This document shows positions 11,462 to 33,715 of a DNA stretch of 64,000 bases, in pieces; position 1 is the first letter of the stretch; each line of letters begins with the position of its first letter. The DNA comes from Oncomelania hupensis (Eukaryota > Mollusca > Gastropoda > Littorinimorpha > Pomatiopsidae), in assembly GCA_036898135.1 (NCBI GenBank), contig CM072511.1:160017152-160081151 (forward strand), read 5' to 3'. Under the pieces are notes generated by a model, which had not been told where the DNA came from, searched no databases, and saw only the letters and a program-made list of their open reading frames with translations. The translations under genes and the position numbers were made by a program.

Positions 11462-11480
11462 GATAGGATTCATTGTTTTA

Positions 11481-11654
11481 CTTTTTTTCTTTCTTTTTCT
11501 CTTTTCTCTTCTTTCTTTCTTTCTTTTTTGTGTTTTCTTTCTCTTTTTTGTTGTTCTTTTTCTTTTTTTTTCTTTTTTTTAACTCACAAGCACATACACA
11601 CAAATATACACACATACACACAAATATACACACACCCACACACACACATGCCTA
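11481..11654. repeat. Pyrimidine tract and CA-rich microsatellite
   Basis: Continuation of the TTTC tract interrupted by the RTE insertion, then (ACACAAATAT)-type repeats. It matches copy B 40098-40270. Confidence 0.85.
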
Positions 11655-12074
11655 CGTACCCTACGTTGTGAGGTAAGCATTTTTTAGCATCGTTGTGGGG
11701 TACATACACTGCATAGAATATTTCACGTAATATTAGGTTATGCTGACTTTGGGCAGTTTTAACATAATTGCCGAGCAGTGACGAATGTTTTTAATCAAGA
11801 ATGACATCTCCCCCGGTACCCCACGTTGTGAGGTAAGCACATTTTTAGCATTATTGTGTGGTACACACAAAAATCCATGTGTGTGTGTGTAGGTGGTGGC
11901 ACTCCAACGGTTTTGTGAGGTGGTTGAGATAAATGTTAGGCGATATGCTTAGTAGCTCAGCAAGCGGTTTTTGAGGTTGGCACTGTGGGGTCATAGGAAA
12001 ATGTACCTAATATAATTTTGTACCTCACAACCCCATCAGAAAGTCTTACACACAACCTCATAACCTACGGTACG
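11655..12074. mobile_element. 420-bp MITE with TA target duplication
   Basis: Terminal inverted repeats of about 20 bp with a few mismatches (left CGTACCCTACGTTGTGAGGT; right end reads as its reverse complement through CCTACGGTACG). It is flanked by TA on both sides and inserted in a CA-rich repeat about 370 bp upstream of sulfotransferase start A. It contains an internal direct repeat of about 55 bp (11656-11708 and about 11815-11870). It is absent from copy B. It has no coding capacity; TA duplication is compatible with Tc1/mariner or ISL2EU-type mobilisation. Confidence 0.75.
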
Positions 12075-12161
12075 TAAACGCACATACACACACACACAAA
12101 TATACACCCACGCGATAGAAGCGATTAATACCTGTTTAATTTATTGCCTTAACGTCCCAAC

Positions 12162-12203
12162 ATGGAGGAGAACGAAGACGACTTCCACGACCACGAGAAA
12201 TAG
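12162..12203 (+). CDS. Possible upstream ORF of sulfotransferase gene A (13 aa)
   Basis: ATG to TAG encoding MEENEDDFHDHEK, 240 bp before the sulfotransferase ATG, in a segment identical in copy B (40325-40366). If the transcript starts upstream of it, it would be a uORF. The transcription start is not visible, so this is inference. Confidence 0.25.
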   Translation: MEENEDDFHDHEK

Positions 12204-12207
12204 GACA

Positions 12208-12325
12208 AAGGCAACAATGACGACGACGATGATGATGATGATGATGATGATGATAATGATAATGATGATGATGATGATGATGATGGTGATGATGATGTTG
12301 ATGATGATGGTGATGATGATTATGC

Positions 12326-12391
<66 letters not shown>

Positions 12392-12403
12392 GGATGATGA
12401 CGG
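12208..12403. repeat. (GAT/ATG)n microsatellite upstream of exon 1 (A)
   Basis: Mostly perfect ATG/GAT trinucleotide repeats. The long poly-His and poly-Met frames here are repeat artefacts. Confidence 0.95.
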
Positions 12404-12442
12404 CAATATTTTACATGTAATGTACTAACAGTCAGGAAAAAA

Positions 12443-24337
<11,895 letters not shown>

Positions 24338-25487
24338 TGATGCCTCCCAATTCATTAGTCACGTCGTCGTTTCATTAATTGTAATTAGTCTTAAATAGCA
24401 CAGGTTTTAATCTGTGCTTCAACTTTTTCTTCCTCGTTTCACACAGTGCTAATTTGCTGGCGACAAATATATCAAAATTAATGGTAATTGTGCATGGGAT
24501 GTCCTGCTTTTAGTACAAGTATATAACAGAACTTTTGGGAAAGACAAATTTAGTGGCAGATTGAACTAGCCTATATATAAATCCATCAACGTTGATTTCG
24601 TTCTGTTTCATGATGTGCCATTGTTTTGGAAATAATCAATATCTGTTTTATGATGTTGCACAGTGTTTGTAATAATTTATTCAAATATAATATGTGTGGA
24701 TAATAATAATTTTTAAAATTATTTTGTTTTCTACTTGCCTAATGTGGTATAGGTTGATCTGTGTGTGTATGTTTGTGTGTGTGTTTGTGTGTGTTATCTT
24801 TTCTTTTTCTATATATAGTATGTATATATGCCAATTTGTGTGTGCGGGAGAGGCGCCATGAATCACCATATACCATGAGATACGCGTGACATATTAATGA
24901 AGTTTGTGTGCGAGACAAGCTATCCTTATTTTCTCTCTTCCCCATTCGGTTCACTGCATGAGGGCATTCCATTTGAAGCAACATTATCTCGTATTTTTCA
25001 CTGAAACTTGCAGCGAAGTCCACAGGTTGGCTGCTTCAGTCTTTTTTTTTTCCTTCTGTTGATTTTTTTAAAATATTTCGGCTCCTAATTTTTATTCACA
25101 GATTAGGCCAGGCCCCTGACCCAGCGGATTGTTTTGTAAATAAGAAAACCTTGCAGGGCGCTTAGCAAGTTGTAGCAAGCTTCCACTGCTTTGATCAGGG
25201 ACTTTGCGTCTCCCCAATACTATGTTAAATGCCCATTCTTGGAGGCCACCAGTTCAATTGCAGCAAGCGGGTTTTCACACGCTCTTTATAAAGCCATGTT
25301 GTTGTTTGGTTTTTTTGTTTTTTTTTGGGGGTGGTTGGGGGGGGGGGGGGCATTTCATGCACTATTGAGAGTGGGCACACTGACGGCCTCATTGAGCAAT
25401 CCGAGCATCCAAAATGTACTATTATTATTATTTTACCATTCTTATATACAACGCTTTTTCAGCTCAAGAGCTGCTCAAGGCACAATG
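24338..25487. other. 3' flank of gene A, no other gene recognised
   Basis: Presumed 3' UTR and downstream DNA; closely matched in copy B (52301-53404). GT microsatellite around 24760-24795. No clear AATAAA was seen. Confidence 0.45.
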
Positions 25488-26050
25488 CAGGGTGGAGAAT
25501 TTTCCTCGGATCTGCGGATTTCCGCGGAAGGCATTTGCATTTCCGATAAAAAAATATGAGTTCCGAGATTTTTATTTTTCGTCCGATATATTTTTCGCGG
25601 AACACCTCCGTGCCACATCCAAGTTTATTTTGTCGGTCATTCAATGCGTTCAGAGAAAGCGCCCGCCCGCGACTGTTATACAGAGCTATGCTATAAGGCC
25701 TACTATACAGGCCTACTATGAGCAAAAAAAACAAAATCGGGCAACTGGGAACAGTAGCCTTTAAAGTGCGCACGTCCTCCTTCCTTTGTGTTACGCTTCA
25801 GCGATTCTTTTCAATGTCTTAGCAGTCTTTTGAAATCACAATGTCATGTTTACTTAATTGTGCTGTTTGCTGCTTTCAGGAGAGGCCCTAAATTACTTTC
25901 AAAATTGCATAATCTCATTTTCTTCCATGGGGCTTCGCCCCCATGGACCCCCCACCGGGTCTTGGCCCCTAGACCTCACCGGGGCCTAAGGCGGCCCCTG
26001 GGCGCCAGCAGGATTTCAGAGATTTCTTGATTCAATTGTTCTCCACCCTG
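25488..26050. mobile_element. 563-bp non-autonomous DNA transposon in the satellite (A only)
   Basis: Perfect 12-bp terminal inverted repeats CAGGGTGGAGAA / TTCTCCACCCTG, flanked by ACAATG (25482-25487 and 26051-26056). Internal hairpin CCATGGGGCTTCGCCCCCAT near 25925. It has no transposase. The ends look hAT-like, but the visible duplication is 6 and not 8 bp. Absent from copy B. Confidence 0.8.
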
Positions 26051-26888
26051 ACAATGGCCGCTACAGAATATAACTCCAGCTGCTCAAGGGACACTGGCCG
26101 ATACACAATATAACTCCAGCTGCTCAAGGGACACTGGCCGATACAGAATATAACTCCAGCTGCTCAAGGGACACTGGCCGATACACAATATAACTCCAGC
26201 TGCTCAAGGCACACTGGCCAATACAGAATATAACTCCAGCTGCTCAAGGGACACTGGCCGATACACAATATAACTCCAGCTGCTCAAGGGACACTGGCTG
26301 ATACAGAATATAACTCCAGCTGCTCAAGGCACACTGGCCAATACAGAATATAACTCCAGCTGCTCAAGGGACACTGGCCAATACAGAATATAACTCCAGC
26401 TGCTCAAGGGACACTGGCCGATACAGAATATAACTCCAGCTGCTCAAGGCACACTGGCCGATACAGAATATAACTCCAGCTGCTCAAGGCACACTGGCCA
26501 ATACAGAATATAACTCCAGCTGCTCAAGGGACACTGGCCGATACACTATATAACTCCAGCTGCTCAAGGCACACTGGCCGATACACAATATAACTCCAGC
26601 TGCTCAAGACACACTGGCCGATACACAATATAACTCCAGCTGCTCATGGTACACTGGCCGATACAGAATATAACTCCAGCTGCTCAAGGCACACTGGCCA
26701 ATACAGAATATAACTCCAGCTGCTCAAGGCACACTGGCCAATACAGAATATAACTCCAGCTGCTCAAGGCACACTGGCCGATACACTATATAACTCCAGC
26801 TGCTCAAGGCACACTGGCCGATACACTATATAACTCCAGCTGCTCAAGGTACACTGGCCGATACAGAATATAACTCCAGCTGCTCAAG
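26051..26888. repeat. 40-bp satellite array, left block (A), about 21 units
   Basis: Unit ATAACTCCAGCTGCTCAAGG plus a variable ACACTGGCCGATACAGAAT-type half; phase is held exactly. Reading frames through it are period artefacts. Confidence 0.95.
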
Positions 26889-28801
26889 CAGGGTTCGTAC
26901 TGAATCAACAAAACAAAATTCCCAACCTTTTCCCAACCTTTTCCCAACCCATGAGTAAAATTTCCCAACCATAGTCGGTATATAATAAAGATCAGATATC
27001 GAAACATATTAATTTAAAAAAAAAAGCTTTAGGAAAATTCTTTTTTTTATTTGCAGTAAGCTTAAAATACACCAAACTTTCACTTAATGAGTTAATCCAA
27101 AACGTTCAAACAAATTTAAAAAAAAAATTATAAAAATGTCTAGTTTTATATACTGTAAGCTTAAAATTTACAAGATCACAATCACAATGAAAGTCATGGT
27201 TATATTAGATAGAAACTTTTACTTAATCCAAAACATTATTGATTTAAAAAAATCTTTTTAAAAAAGCTTAAGAAAAATGTCTTGTGTTATTTGCAGTAAG
27301 CTTAAAATTATAAAAACAATTTACATAGTCAACATCATACTCATCACAGACATTGTAGGAGAGCCTGGCTCTTTTCCGCTATGTCTTTATTTACACTGGC
27401 TATTTCAGCCTTCTTTTTAGTTGCCCTTCGTCTCAGGGCATTAGATTGAGAGAGCAGAGATAGAGCACTAAGTCGTTCCGCTTCATCAGCCCTAGCTGCA
27501 GCCTCCAAACTAGTGATGTCCTCTTGAAGGCGCTGTCTCTTAGCCTTAAGCATATCCACCTCCTCAGTCGCAGCCTTTCTTTTTTGTGCTCTCATCTCTG
27601 TGGCATGTTTCTCCCTCTCGTCCTCCAGATAGGCATGGTACTTACTCCTAGATGAAGATGCATATACCAGCATCTCTTTAGTTATTGCAACTTTGTCAGG
27701 GCCACCAGCTCTTCTTATTTTATCTAACACCAGCCGCCTGGCAACTAGATTATTTTTCTTTAGGTTCTCCACCATGGTCATCTTGTTAATGCTGAACCCC
27801 CTCTCTACTGTCGCCTGGCCATGGCTGAGGATCAGCAGCTGCTGGACTACATCCCAGAGAAGAGAGAACTCCTTTCGACCAGCCAGATGTTTGAAAAACA
27901 GTTCATCTACTCGGTCATTGCTTGGGTCGAAGTTTTGAAACTGTAGTATGCTGTTTTCTGACAGCACACTTTCAAATCGCCTGAACTGGGACTTGATTTG
28001 ATCGCAGTTGACTTCTTTTACTCTTCCAGCATCACAGAGAATTCTTAGTGACAGCTCCAGTTGTTTCAAATTCAGACAAGCCTTCTTCTGACAGAAGCAG
28101 CTTAGGACTCATCCATGCTAAATTTCTAACAATTTGATATTTAATTGGGGCTTTGTCCATGATCTTTTTAACTATAGCCAGGAGAAAATCACGGCATTCC
28201 ATCTTAAAAGTTTGACAAGCCTTTTCAGTTGCCCCATTCTTGATGGTGGTTTTTGAGCATGTAATTGTAAATGAGACATTAAAGATTCCGAGAGAATAAG
28301 AAAGAAAATATTTAATAGCTTTGAATTTAAGAAAGTAAATAAAATATTATTTTAAAAAATTAAAAAAATATTAAAATCTTTAAAGGTCTTTAGGAAGATA
28401 ACTGTGAAAAAAACAATCTGCCAGAAAAGGGAGGTAATTCAAAAACCGTTCCCTAAAAAAATTAAGATTTCAAAGATAGTTTTCTTTATTTTCAAAATTG
28501 TATGCTATAATAAATTGAATAATGAATGTTAACAAATAATTATAACAATTTTAAAAAAGGTCAAAACTAAGTATTATGAAAATTTCTTATGGATTTGGAT
28601 AGAAAAATACGTTTTTCTTTATGCAAAATTTTATGGTCAGTGCATGTGTTTGACATATATGAAAAAACCAAAATCCCTTGTTGCCAGCCAAAACGAATTT
28701 TCCCAAACTTTCCCAACCTGATGCCATTTTTCCCAGACTTTCCCAACTGGGAAAAGGGTACCTCAGTTTTCCCAAACTTTCCCAACCGCGTACGAACCCT
28801 G
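26889..28801 (-). mobile_element. hAT-like transposon, 1913 bp, inserted in the satellite (A only)
   Basis: Perfect 12-bp inverted ends CAGGGTTCGTAC / GTACGAACCCTG. The flanking satellite repeats TCAAG on both sides (26884-26888, 28802-28806); an 8-bp duplication as usual for hAT is not clear (TGCTCAAG versus TGTCAAG). Both subterminal regions carry repeated TTTCCCAAC motifs in the same orientation. Encodes only the C-terminal transposase part. Confidence 0.85.
27344..28069 (-). pseudogene. hAT transposase, C-terminal dimerisation part
   Basis: A 241-residue frame with LLWDVVQQLLILSHGQATVE followed by RGFSIN, the hAT dimerisation signature, then a lysine/glutamate-rich coiled coil. Upstream on the same strand another frame continues (KMECRDFLLAIVKKIMDKAP, then KYQIVRNLAWM), separated by a frameshift near 28070. 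The catalytic core and zinc-finger region are absent, so it cannot be autonomous. Confidence 0.8.
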
Positions 28802-29730
28802 TCAAGACACACTGGCCGATACAGAATATAACTCCAGCTGCTCAAGACACACTGGCCGATACAGAATATAACTCCAGCTGCTCAAGGCACACTGGCCGAT
28901 ACAGAATATAACTCCAGCTGCTCAAGGGACACTGGCCAATACAGAATATAACTCCAGCTGCCCAAGGCACACTGGCCAATACAGAATATAACTCCAGCTG
29001 CTCAAGACACACTGGCCGATACAGAATATAACTCCAGCTGCTCAAGGTACACTGGCCAATACAGAATATAACTCCAGCTGCTCATGGTACACTGGCCGAT
29101 ACACTATATAACTCCAGCTGCTCATGGTACACTGGCCAATACAGAATATAACTCCAGCTGCTCAAGACACACTGGCCGATACAGAATATAACTCCAGCTG
29201 CTCAAGGTACACTGGCCAATACAGAATATAACTCCAGCTGCTCATGGTACACTGGCCAATACAGAATATAACTCCAGCTGCTCATGGTACACTGGCCAAT
29301 ACAGAATATAACTCCAGCTGCCCAAGGCACACTGGCCAATACAGAATATAACTCCAGCTGCTCAAGACACACTGGCCGATACAGAATATAACTCCAGCTG
29401 CTCAAGGTACACTGGCCAATACAGAATATAACTCCAGCTGCTCATGGTACACTGGCCGATACACTATATAACTCCAGCTGCCCAAGGCACACTGGCCAAT
29501 ACAGAATATAACTCCAGCTGCTCAAGGCACACTGGCCAATACAGAATATAACTCCAGCTGCTCATGGTACACTGGCCAATACAGAATATAACTCCAGCTG
29601 CTCATGGTACACTGGCCAATACAGAATATAACTCCAGCTGCTCATGGTACACTGGCCAATACAGAATATAACTCCAGCTGCTCAAGGTACACTGGCCAAT
29701 ACAGAATATAACTCCAGCTGCTCAAGGCGC
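28802..29730. repeat. 40-bp satellite array, right block (A), about 23 units
   Basis: Same unit as the left block, with more CATGGTACACTGGCC and GCCCAAGGCAC variants. It continues the array interrupted by the hAT element. Confidence 0.95.
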
Positions 29731-29823
29731 TCACTTGTTGCCTTGGACGCACAGTCGGACGCTCAGATAGCTGAGCACTATCCTAGACGACCGGGGATGG
29801 GGAAGTAGGGAAAACTGTACACT

Positions 29824-29872
29824 GATTGATTGATTGATTTATTGTTGCTTTAGGTCCAGCGGACTCCTCCGA
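29824..29872 (-). mobile_element. 49-bp retroposed 3'-end stub (A)
   Basis: A (GATT)n tail plus TTGCTTTAGGTCCAGCGGAC core, flanked by GAAAACTGTACACT (29810-29823, 29873-29886). Same site in copy B (54188-54232), so it predates the duplication. Confidence 0.85.
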
Positions 29873-29886
29873 GAAAACTGTACACT

Positions 29887-30168
29887 AAAAGAACCCTCAG
29901 ACTAATAGCAACAGTAAGATGACCAGTGCTCACAGTCAATGTTTAGGTCACGCAGGCTGTGCGAACAAAAATTGCAATTACAGAGCCTTTGTCGTAGCTA
30001 AAGGGAGAGAATGAAATTATGCCGTGTTCTTACCGTCTTCATCTCTTTACATGAAGCAAAGTATAGATGCTGCGTGTTGTCCGAGTCTTGTTACTGTCAA
30101 GCATGTAAATAATTTAATGACGGTCATACATTTTATTATTATGATTATTAAATGTTTTAGAAAAAGTT
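29887..30168. other. No gene recognised
   Basis: Spacer matched in copy B (54247-54544). Confidence 0.4.
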
Positions 30169-30183
30169 GTGCATTTTGTGTAT

Positions 30184-31067
30184 TACATTACATTACATAA
30201 TTGTTGCTTTAGGTCCAGCGGACTCTTCCGAGCCAAATCAGGACCGGACAACCCCCAATCTGCATAAAAGATCTGCTGAAACAACCCTAGTGGTAAAACT
30301 GAATGCCCTCCACCAGCCAGTCACTTTACAATAAAGATATCCCACGCAGGGGACGGCTGAAGCTTCACCCCAACTTATCGAACCCCCGTTACATTACATT
30401 ACATTACATAATTGTTGCTTTAGGTCCAGCGGACTCTTCCGAGCCAAATCAGGACCGGACAACCCCCAATCCGCATAAAAGATCTGCTGAAACAACCCTA
30501 GTTGATTGATTGTTGCTTTAGGTCCAGCGGACTCTTCCGAGCCAAATCAGGACCGGACAATCCCCGATCCGCATAAAAGATCTGCTGAAACAACCCTAGT
30601 GGGAAAACTGAATGCCCTCCACCAGCCAGTAACTTTACAATAAAGACATCCCACTCAGGGGACGCTGAGGCTTTACCCCAACTAATCGAACCCCCGTTTA
30701 CAAAAACTAAATAGAATACAAACATCATTATAAATTATCAACAAAACACATACATATAAAATGCCTACATTGCTAAATAATAACATCATAGGAAGCCCTA
30801 GTGACCACCTGGCAGAAAGCGTCCAACATTCCCAAGCTGTTCCAACAGACCTCATACACAAACAAGGAGTCTTGTCCCGGAAGAGTTTTCAAGAAAAAAG
30901 GTAGGAGACTGGTCTAGCGAAAAAGACGATAGTATAGCAGATTGATAGAACAGAGCAGGAATGAGAAAGAGCAAATAAGAAAGACAGCGACAGTGGGAAT
31001 TTAAAGCACTAAATTTCCAGAAAGTGGGGATACTATTTATACTGAAACCCCCGGCACCCCAACGGAG
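30184..31067 (-). mobile_element. Composite family R insertion: three 3' ends in one target duplication
   Basis: An 884-bp insertion flanked by the 15-bp repeat GTGCATTTTGTGTAT (30169-30183, 31068-31082); copy B has the empty site near 54546. Three units, each starting on the plus strand with a 3' tail: 30184-30387 (TTACA tail, about 200 bp), 30388-30500 (TTACA tail, about 110 bp) and 30501-31067 (GATT tail, near full length). Confidence 0.85.
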
Positions 31068-31082
31068 GTGCATTTTGTGTAT

Positions 31083-32458
31083 AAGTGTTCTTTTTTTCTT
31101 TTTTTTAAAAATCATACGCACTCCATTACACAGCCACATCAGAACAAAACTCTTGGAATGAAGCAAGTTTAGGGAAGAAATCTTTACTGAGGCAATTACT
31201 ACCTTTAAAAAAATGCAGCGAAAACAAACAAAATTTCAAACTGGCAAAAAATAAAAGAACACAAATGAAAACGAGCAAAGACAATACAATCAAGTTAACC
31301 AATTCAATGTCAGATGCGCAACAAAGAGCAGTTTTGGATGTGACCAACATCAAAACTGGCACCCACCCCTAAACATAATTGCATTTTCCATTATAGGGAC
31401 AATAATTCTATCTTTTCGCTGTTCTTGGATTGTGGAGTTTGAGCAAAAATTAACATGTTCACGGTATCCATTTTTAAAATAACTGTTTTGTGGATTCTAT
31501 TTTCACGAAGTAAAAGTCTCTAATTTTCTATTAATGTTTATATTCTTTAACCTTTATTAGATGATGTGATAAATATAGAATTTTGATATACGTTTGAGAA
31601 TAGTGAAAATAAAACACAGAATGAAGACTGTTAATTAGCAAGTATGGGTTTTACGTTGTGTGTTACAGTGCTTCTTTCCTTTCTTCTTTGTTGCATCCTT
31701 TTTTTAAAAAGTGTTTTCAGACCTTCTGCAAAACTATATCTTTTCTGGAAATACAAGTACCATGGGGAAAACCAACTGAACTCACTGGATTTATTCTTCT
31801 AACTATCCCTGTCCTGTCACAACAGCGACCACAAACCTCATAGCAATTAACATCAATATCATAGAAATTAACCATAAAGTTACAGAAATGAACCTACCTA
31901 AATGTCAGAAATCGGCTGTAATGTTGTAAAAATCAACCATAAAACTTACAGAAAACAAACCTAAAAGTCACAGAAATCAACCATAAAAGGTCGTAGAAAT
32001 CAACCTAAATTTCTTAGAAATCAGATAATATCCTAAAAATAAACCATAACACTCATAGAAATCAACCCTAAAAGTCACAGAAATCAAACCTAAACGTCAT
32101 AGAAATCAACCCTAAAAATCACAGAAATCAACCCTAAAAGTCATAGAAATCAGTGCAAAAAGCTGAGCAAACGATTGTGCAACAAAACAAAATTGTATAC
32201 ATGTAGTATTTTTCTACCTGGAAAACGTTATCAAGATAATTCAAGTCAAGAACTCAATTAGTGCCAAACTCCATCATAATGAACAAGTTATGGACAAAAA
32301 AGCCAAGAACCAAGTAAGGCCAAACTCTATCATAATGAACAAGTTACGGACAAAGTCAAGAACCAAAGTAGCCCCAAACTCAATCATAATGAAGTAACCA
32401 CAAAGTTAATAAATATAAGCTGTGTGTATGTATTATTTTTAAAAAAAAAAGAAAAAAG

Positions 32459-32489
<31 letters not shown>

Positions 32490-32985
32490 GAGGTGTTATT
32501 TGTGTAGTAAACTTCAAAATTCCCCGTTCGTTTTGAATTATCTGACGGCTACGTGAAGCAGAGATTTTGTTAGGGGATCTCCCCTTATAGGATCTCTGCG
32601 TTTCTAAGAGTGTGCATAAGAGAGAGAGAGGAGAGAGGAAGAAGAAGAAAAAAAGGGAGAGATAAGATAAGACCAGACCATGGAAGTACATATCGAAGAA
32701 TTCATGACATAATAAACAAATGTGCTTTAAAAAAAAAACTTAAAAAAACAATGATGTTACTACAAAGTCAGGAACAGAAGTAGTGCCACCAAACTCAATC
32801 ATAATGAAGAAGTTAATACGATATTTGTTTCCAGGGGAGGGACTTCAAACAAATAGGTTTGTTATGGCAGCGTTAGTCATCCGCGAGATCCAAACCCAGC
32901 ACACCAACAACAAGCCACAGAGTCCAGGCAGCAACGACTCACCGGGAACTAACTCGCCATTAATCTTGCTTTCTTCTTCTTCTGA
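31083..32985. other. Intergenic DNA with short degenerate tandem repeats (A)
   Basis: 31845-32155 contains a degenerate 22-bp repeat (AGAAATCAACCCTAAAAGTC-like). About 32230-32400 has 55-58 bp repeats built on AACTCAATCATAATGAA. An open stretch around 32830-32996 follows an acceptor-like TTTGTTTCCAG and is conserved in copy B, but I recognise no protein in it. Confidence 0.5.
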
Positions 32986-32997
32986 ATCAGTTTGGAT

Positions 32998-33703
32998 TGA
33001 TTGATTGATTGATTTATTGTTGCTTTAGGTCCAGCGGACTCTTCCGAGCCAAATCAGGACCGGACAACCCCCGATCCGCATAAAAGATCTGCTGAAACAA
33101 CCCCAGTGGGAAAATTGAATGCCCTCCACCGGCCAGTCACTTTACAATAAAGACATCCCACGCGGGGGACGGCTGAGGGTTGACCTCAACTACGCGAACA
33201 CCCCGATTACAAAAACAAAATAGAATAACAAACATCATTATAAATCATCAACCAAACACATACATATAAAATGCCTATAGTGCTAAATAGTACATTCATA
33301 GGAAGCCCTAGTGACCACCCGGCAGAAAGCGTCCAACACTCCCAAGCTGATCCAACAGACCTCATACACAAACAAGGAGTCTTGTCCAGGAAGAGTTTTC
33401 AAGAAAAAAGGTAGGTCATTGATCTAGCGAAGAAGAAGATAGTATAGCAGAGTGAAGGACAGAGCAAGAATAGGAAAGAGTAAATGAGGAAGACAGCGAC
33501 AGTGGGAATTTAAAGCACTAAATTTCCATAAAGTGGGGATACTATTTATACTGAAAACCCCCGGCACTCCAACGGGGGTACTGTTGCCGCAGTGAAGCGT
33601 CTTGCCTATAAAGGAAAGACAGGTTTTCAACTGTGGCTTTCACTGTTCCCTTTATAGGTTTGAACAATCTACAGTGGCAAGATTGCTCATGACCCCAAGG
33701 GGT
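32998..33703 (-). mobile_element. Family R retroposon, longest copy (706 bp, A only)
   Basis: Flanked by the 12-bp duplication ATCAGTTTGGAT (32986-32997, 33704-33715); copy B has the uninterrupted site near 56424. Tail of TGATT repeats at left. The 5' end on the minus strand starts ACCCCTTGGGGTCATGAGCA and includes a CCTATAAAGG / CCTTTATAGG inverted pair. This copy defines the full extent of the family. Confidence 0.88.
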
Positions 33704-33715
33704 ATCAGTTTGGAT

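Larger units (their letters stand above)
7037..11470 (+). mobile_element. RTE retrotransposon with 5'-transduced host DNA
   Basis: A 4434-bp insertion present only in copy A. It is flanked by the direct repeat TCATTGTTTTA at 7026-7036 and 11470-11480; its first base is shared with the element's tail, so the duplication may be 10 bp. Copy B has the uninterrupted site at 40091-40101 (CATTGTTTCAC). The right part, from about 8122, is a complete RTE element. The left part, 7037-8121, does not occur in the other RTE pieces in this window and contains a chitobiase-like exon with flanking intron-like sequence. The simplest reading is 5' transduction: a transcript that started in a chitobiase intron upstream of an RTE was reverse-transcribed and inserted as one unit. 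Confidence 0.85.

Noticed and set aside
26040..29730. Possible CRISPR array (regular 40-bp repeats)
   Set aside because: Units are contiguous tandem copies without unique spacers, in a eukaryotic intergenic region, and carry transposons.
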